From positions 11,962,656 to 12,026,655 of the forward strand of contig CM021312.1 in NCBI GenBank assembly GCA_010645155.1: a stretch of 64,000 nt of DNA, in the 5' to 3' direction. The notes under the pieces are model-generated. The model had not been told where the DNA came from. It ran no database searches and was given only the letters and a program-made list of their open reading frames with translations. This stretch comes from Tigriopus japonicus. Taxonomy: Eukaryota; Arthropoda; Copepoda; Harpacticoida; Harpacticidae. The position numbers and the translations under genes are program-made. Shown here piece by piece: positions 59,491 to 64,000 of this stretch. The stretch's first letter is position 1, and each line of letters opens with the position of its first letter.

Positions 59491-60349
59491 TTTCAGCATT
59501 TTTCTGCACTTTGTTTTGCACTTTTGGGCACATATTTTTGCAACTTTTGCTAACTGAAAGGGTAAAATTATTTGCACTTTCTGCCCGTCCCTAATAATAT
59601 ATATATTGATTATTTTGTCACTTTTTTTTGCAAATATTTTTCCGGGCCCTAGTCATCATTTTCTTGGGTTGTTTTTCATCAAGATAATTCTAGCAATCCT
59701 TACATGAACCAACGGCATCTTTGATGTGTTGGGCTTAAGAAACTTCCTTTTAGGGCCCTTAAATCAAGGAAGCACTGCCCTTGCCAAATTTTTGCTAATG
59801 TTTGCGTGAAGAACACACGTAATAGAAACTTGTATGGAGATTTTTTTTTATTTGCTGTGCCCTTGATATCTTCGAGGAAAACCATTCCAAACGCCAGTTT
59901 TATTACTTTAGAGGTAAGAAACCCAACTTTATGAGGAATATTCATTTCCAGAAGCAGAAATGGTATTCTGCGGCTGTTTAAAGCCTAATTTCGCCCCTCA
60001 TTTATGACTTAATTGTAATTTGCCAACTGTTTTTGTATTCAGGCAAATTACCGACACGAAACACGCAACAAATTTCCATCTCAAAATTTAAAAGCGTATA
60101 TTATGAAAGGGGAGGGAAATTTTCTTGATTGATTGTTCGAAAGGAAAGGAGGTTCCATCCCGATTTTCATTTTTAAGCCAATAGTTTCATAAGATTGAAC
60201 CATGACCTGAAAAATGAGCCTTCCCAGTTATAAATTTGCTGTTCAAGCCATTTCGCCAAGTTCGTAATTTTACGTTATCGAACGATCTCAAGACAAGTTT
60301 CTCTTTGCGCACTTTTAAGGTTTGATGCTTAGACAACTTCAATCTTGAG

Positions 60350-61330
60350 TACAGATGCTAATTAATAGTCCCGGATGAAGTAAGAACCTCTAGAGCAGAG
60401 TTGGGCAACCGGTGGGCCCAGGCCCACTCCTGAGCACAAGGGTGGTCATTGGTGGGCCCAGGCGCTATGGGGAAAGTCCAAAATAGAGGGCACGTGAGCA
60501 ATCCATAACATTGTGCTCGTGGACCCAAAGCTCTTTGATCGTTGTTTTGTGGCCCCTGAAGCTACCAACGTCTGTTTGGTGGGCCCCTGACAACATATAA
60601 TCATATTGGTGGGCCCTGACCTCAAAGCGGTTGCCGACCCCTGCTCCATTCCGCTTTGAGCGGAACATCTAATTTTGACGCCCCATACGTCATTGTGTGG
60701 AATTTCATCCCGTTCAATGCCATATTACTCTCGCCAACCCAAGAGTAGACTTTCTCCAAGTCCTCAACTAAACATTTTGAGTCCTGACCGTTTCTTCCAC
60801 AAACTAATTTTGTGTCATCAGCATATGAAGAAATACTGGCTTTTGTTCTAAACTTCTGGAGAGGAGCAATAAAGAGAATAAACAAGAGCGGACCTAAAAT
60901 TGAACCTTGCGGAACACCTGACTTGACATCATACATGCCGCTAAAAGATCCTTCAACTTTAACCATCTGCTTCCTTTCGCTCATTAAACTAAATCCAAGT
61001 CAGGACCTTACCCTGGACCCCAAACTCTTTGAGTTGATTAAGCAAAAGACTATGATCTACCTTATCAAAGGCCTTGGCAAAGTCAAGATAGACTACATCA
61101 AGTGGCTCGTGACTTTCGAGCCCTTCAATGATTTGCTCAATATGATCAACCAATTGGGTTACTGTACTAAAATGAGCTCGAAACCCATGCTGTCCAGAAG
61201 GAATTAAATCATGGACTTCCAAATAATCTACAAGCTTGGACTTCATAATCTTCTCAAAAACCTTTGCAACACTGGAGGTCAGAGAAATGAGCTTATAATT
61301 ACTAGGAAGTGACTTATTTCGGCCCTAAAT
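60350..61330 (-). mobile_element. LINE-E, reverse transcriptase fragment split by a MITE
   Basis: Minus-strand CR1/Jockey-like RT: NYKLISLTSSVAKVFEKI at about 61300, HGFRAHFSTVTQL, motif A VVYLDFAKAFDKVDHSLL (about 61090), then a frameshift near 60985, SGVPQGSILGPLLF, the catalytic SYADDTK (about 60820), and a thumb start to about 60645. There the MITE at 60396-60643 interrupts it. The remnant beyond 60396 is too short to follow. Confidence 0.85.
60396..60643 (+). mobile_element. hAT-like MITE family B, copy 2
   Basis: Starts CAGAGTTGGGCAACCGGTGG and ends GGTTGCCGACCCCTG, with gtgggcccc-rich interior and agctctttgatcgttgtttt as in 27627-27959. Flanking 8-mers ctctagag and ctccattc do not match well. 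Confidence 0.75.
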
Positions 61331-63360
61331 ATTTGAATGAAATATCTAGATTTTGGGCCATTCATATGATCCCAAATGGCCAGTTGTTATTACTCTTTTG
61401 TTAACAAAACATTCCTCGCCCACAAATTCTGTCTAGACATGACTACTACATGAGATACATTTTCCTGGTTTTTCTAAGAAAACACGACAGAAATTCTGGA
61501 CAAAATAAAGCTCAGATCGGATCCTCCATTTTGGTGAGTAGGATGGAGCCAAAAAGCACGAATTTGTAAGCATTACAATTGATTATCATAACTATATTCC
61601 TTGTCATTCTATCCCCCTTTTTATCGATGATAACGATAAAGCTGATGTCATATTCTTAGGGAGTAAGTTTTTGTTAGTGCTAATTTCATTCTGTGATTTG
61701 GAAACCTCATTAAGTGTTAAGATACAAACCATTCCCAAATTAAAAGAAAGAGAACAAAAATACTACACTACGTAGTAGTGTAGCTATTGAGCCGCTTGAA
61801 TCATTTACAATCAGAATGAACGTGTGTGATCCGAAAGAAACCAGTCTTCAAATCTACTAGACTGGAAACCTCGGAGTAAAGGGTTGAGCGAAAAAAGTGA
61901 AAGTCCTTATCAATTGACATATCAAGATTGAAAGGTATGTTATCAATCGATCAACCAATGAGAAAATCGACCAAGCCCCTCTAACCGCGTTTTTTGCCCA
62001 CTTAAGATTCAGACACTGGTTGTTTTGTCTCAAACACATTTTTTTTTGTTGGAGGCTCTATCAGTGTGAAAGAAAAGCACTTCTGATGTGTTTTCATTTA
62101 GCCAGTGATTGAAAGGCAGAGGATATAGAACGTAGAAATGAACAATGCAGGCATGAGATATTCATCGTTCTATTATTGAATTTTGAACAATTATGCAACG
62201 CAAATCCCATTGTCTTCTAACTAAATAGCTGATTTGGTTTCACCATATTGTTTCATACTTTTCTTAATCTGAGAAGGCTCTATCAAAGAAAATGCATTTG
62301 TCACATTATGACAAATGAAAATAGTTGACAAGAAATATATAGCATTATAAAAACATTCCTTTTCTACAAAGTATGAAGAGGTATGGTATGAAAATAGACT
62401 CTTTTTTGCAAAAGAATTATGCCATAATTACTGACAATCAAAGCCACTATAGAAAAAAGAGTATGCGCATAAGACCTCTGATCCTAATCAAAGTGTCGTT
62501 TGCAATCCCAGCTTACCCAAATTAAGTGAAAACGTATAACTTGAATCAGAGTATAAAACAGGCGCAGAATAATCTTGGCAACTCATGTCCCATAAACTTT
62601 ATTTAGTGTGTAGTGTAGTAGTGTGTTGTGTAGACACTGGGTTTCACGTGGAAAGAGCCGATTTCATGCGTGTGCTCTTCTATTTACAGGGTCGGCGGTC
62701 CAAGTGCAGATTTTGGCTTTTTAGTACATAGTCAGTGTCCGTTTCAGATTTAATTGATGCTCATAGTTTCCTTTTTTGGCCCATCTTTAAAGGTAGGACA
62801 TGTTAAGATACTAAACAATCCATTCCAACCGATAATTCTGCCCTACTCCCCTTGAAGCACTGAGCCAACTTGCACAATCATCTCATCAATGCCATGATCT
62901 CATTTACTCTCAAGAGCAATGCGCAAATTAATTTTTGTTCCTTAATGCTTTGGCATTTTTTAGGTGTCAATTTGAAACAATCTATTGAACACTACAATAC
63001 ATATGATAGTCTTAAAGGGTCTACACTTTGTCCGGTACAAAACTGATAAAGTGTCAAGGCTTGACTGAATTAAGAACATTGATAGATGAGTCGAAAAACG
63101 TAAAAAAATGCAAAATTCTGACTCTTTATTCGCAAAAGGTCAATATCACTTGAATAAATACAAGCAAAAAACTAATTGAGATGGAATTACCTATAGAGAT
63201 AATCCATTTCAGCCAGTTTTCCGGCTGTTGTGCCATGGGCTCAATTTTGACAACGACCCTTGAAGTTGTTATGTGTTTAGGATTTGATATATAGCGTAGT
63301 GTTGATGTACTGGAGCTGGTTTGGGGTTTTGGGTCAAAACGACTACCATAACGAGTGTGT
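61330..63360. other. No recognised feature
   Basis: AT-rich. A small palindrome tactacactacgtagtagtg lies near 61762 and (gt)-rich sequence near 62600-62640. No ORF with a recognisable domain. Confidence 0.35.
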
Positions 63361-63368
63361 GTAACAAG

Positions 63369-63663
63369 TAGTGATGGGATTCAAGGGCTTGAATCAAGCC
63401 TTCCACGGGGGATTGCCAACTGTGGTTACCGATTTACTTATATGTCAATTTGAATTTCCTTCTTACACCATTGCTCCAAAACTCGTTTTTCTATAAAGAG
63501 CACTGACATGCGACCTCTAACTTTTGTGACTTCAGATCAGGTATGCTTCGGGACGTAAATTTGTTTTTGTTGCTTAACGTGAACATTGTATATATTTATT
63601 CATTTTCGTTTTTAGGCAACCTCCCGTGGAAGGCTTGGTTCGAGGCCTTGAATCCCATCACTA
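63369..63663. mobile_element. hAT-like MITE family G
   Basis: 295 bp with inverted repeats of about 49 bp: TAGTGATGGGATTCAAGGGC at the left, and the mirrored gccttgaatcccatcacta at the right. No ORF. A single similar end (tagtgatgggattcaa) occurs at 17449. Target duplication unclear. Confidence 0.8.
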
Positions 63664-63721
63664 CTCCATAGGCAACGGTCACAAACTCCGAGTCAAAAAT
63701 GGCAGCAACAAAAACTCATAG

Positions 63722-64000
63722 TCAACGTTGAAACAGCTGAACAGCGTGATTGTTCTTTCGAAACCTTCTGAGCGCCTTTTTCATTTCCATTTGCTTCAAA
63801 CGTTTCAGTGCCAGATGTCTCCGGAATCGATCTCGCTTTTGATCTTCATTCAAAACAGCCGATATCTTCATACCTTTTTCTTGACATTTCTCAAATCGGC
63901 ACAGTTTGCACTTGCTTCGATTTTCAGGGGTTATCACACATTTTTGGTCGGAATTACACGTAAAATCCGGGTAGATCTCGATTTGAACGGACCTTCTGAA
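63722..64000 (-). CDS. Nuclear receptor DNA-binding domain exon (partial)
   Basis: The minus-strand frame is open from the window edge to a TGA at 63722-63724. It encodes the end of the first zinc module (FRRSVQIEIYPDFTC) and the second module (C...C in NSDQKCVITPENRSKCKLC, then RFEKCQEKGMK), followed by a basic, helical extension (DQKRDRFRRHLALKRLKQME). This is the classic nuclear-receptor C4 domain that binds hormone-response DNA. The P-box lies outside the window, so the subfamily is unknown. The frame stops about 50 residues after the domain with no ligand-binding domain. Either a weak donor such as GAAG|gtttcg is used, or the receptor is DBD-only or a pseudogene. Confidence 0.82.
   Translation of the reverse strand, partial: FRRSVQIEIYPDFTCNSDQKCVITPENRSKCKLCRFEKCQEKGMKISAVLNEDQKRDRFRRHLALKRLKQMEMKKALRRFRKNNHAVQLFQR

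Larger units (their letters stand above)
57793..59593 (+). repeat. Long repeat R, copy 2
   Basis: Inverted ends TAGGGACGGGCAAAT (left) and TTTCTGCCCGTCCCTA (right) bound 1801 bp. Inside, 57797-58085 is partly duplicated at 58370-58590 (gggcaaatagtgtaaaaa, then ttttgaaaga). The body matches 38225-41392 in reverse and has the intact TA at 58859-58860 where copy 1 carries the mariner element. No target duplication is clear. Confidence 0.75.

Noticed and set aside
61762..61786. Palindrome tactacactacgtagtagtg
   Set aside because: Too short and isolated to call a regulatory site or transposon end.
1..64000. CRISPR arrays, bacterial operons or phage modules
   Set aside because: The window has spliced eukaryotic genes and eukaryotic transposons; the tandem repeats seen (37361, 37655, 48785, 59325) are satellites without spacer structure.

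Overview
This is a 64 kb window of AT-rich, intron-bearing eukaryotic DNA with a 65-base assembly gap. It is very probably from a protostome invertebrate and most likely an arthropod such as a crustacean. The evidence is a variant (non-synaptic) ionotropic receptor gene, a family restricted to protostomes, together with a C2H2 zinc-finger gene, a secreted kelch-type gene, a nuclear-receptor exon and a very dense load of non-LTR retrotransposons and short hAT-like and mariner-like DNA transposons. The species cannot be fixed from the sequence.

Host genes from left to right: the 3' exon of a divergent seven-transmembrane receptor (+, 3.1-3.7 kb); a two-exon, 592-residue protein with ten C2H2 fingers (-, 4.6-7.2 kb); a gutted ionotropic-receptor pseudogene (-, 9.1-9.5 kb); a complete ten-exon, 644-residue ionotropic receptor (-, 13.7-28.2 kb) whose splice phases all agree; an unidentified pair of exons (-, 30.9-31.6 kb); a four-exon, 402-residue secreted PAN/apple-like plus kelch protein (-, 36.2-53.7 kb) with an intron of about 13 kb; and a nuclear-receptor DNA-binding-domain exon running off the right edge (-, 63.7-64.0 kb).

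The remainder is mostly mobile DNA. There are at least five LINE lineages or fragments, including one with an uninterrupted 574-codon reverse-transcriptase ORF. A tRNA-derived SINE shares its 3' tail with one of these LINEs. A Ty3/gypsy gag-pol remnant is split by an 841 bp foldback element with a perfect 8 bp target duplication. Several MITE families have 8 bp target duplications. A 1.8 kb mariner derivative is built as two inverted arms, with a TA duplication and an empty site in a second copy of the host repeat 20 kb away. Many insertions lie inside introns of the two large genes, and several are nested.

Gene models were built by hand from ORFs, splice consensus and phase agreement. Expression, homology searches and repeat consensus building were not possible here.
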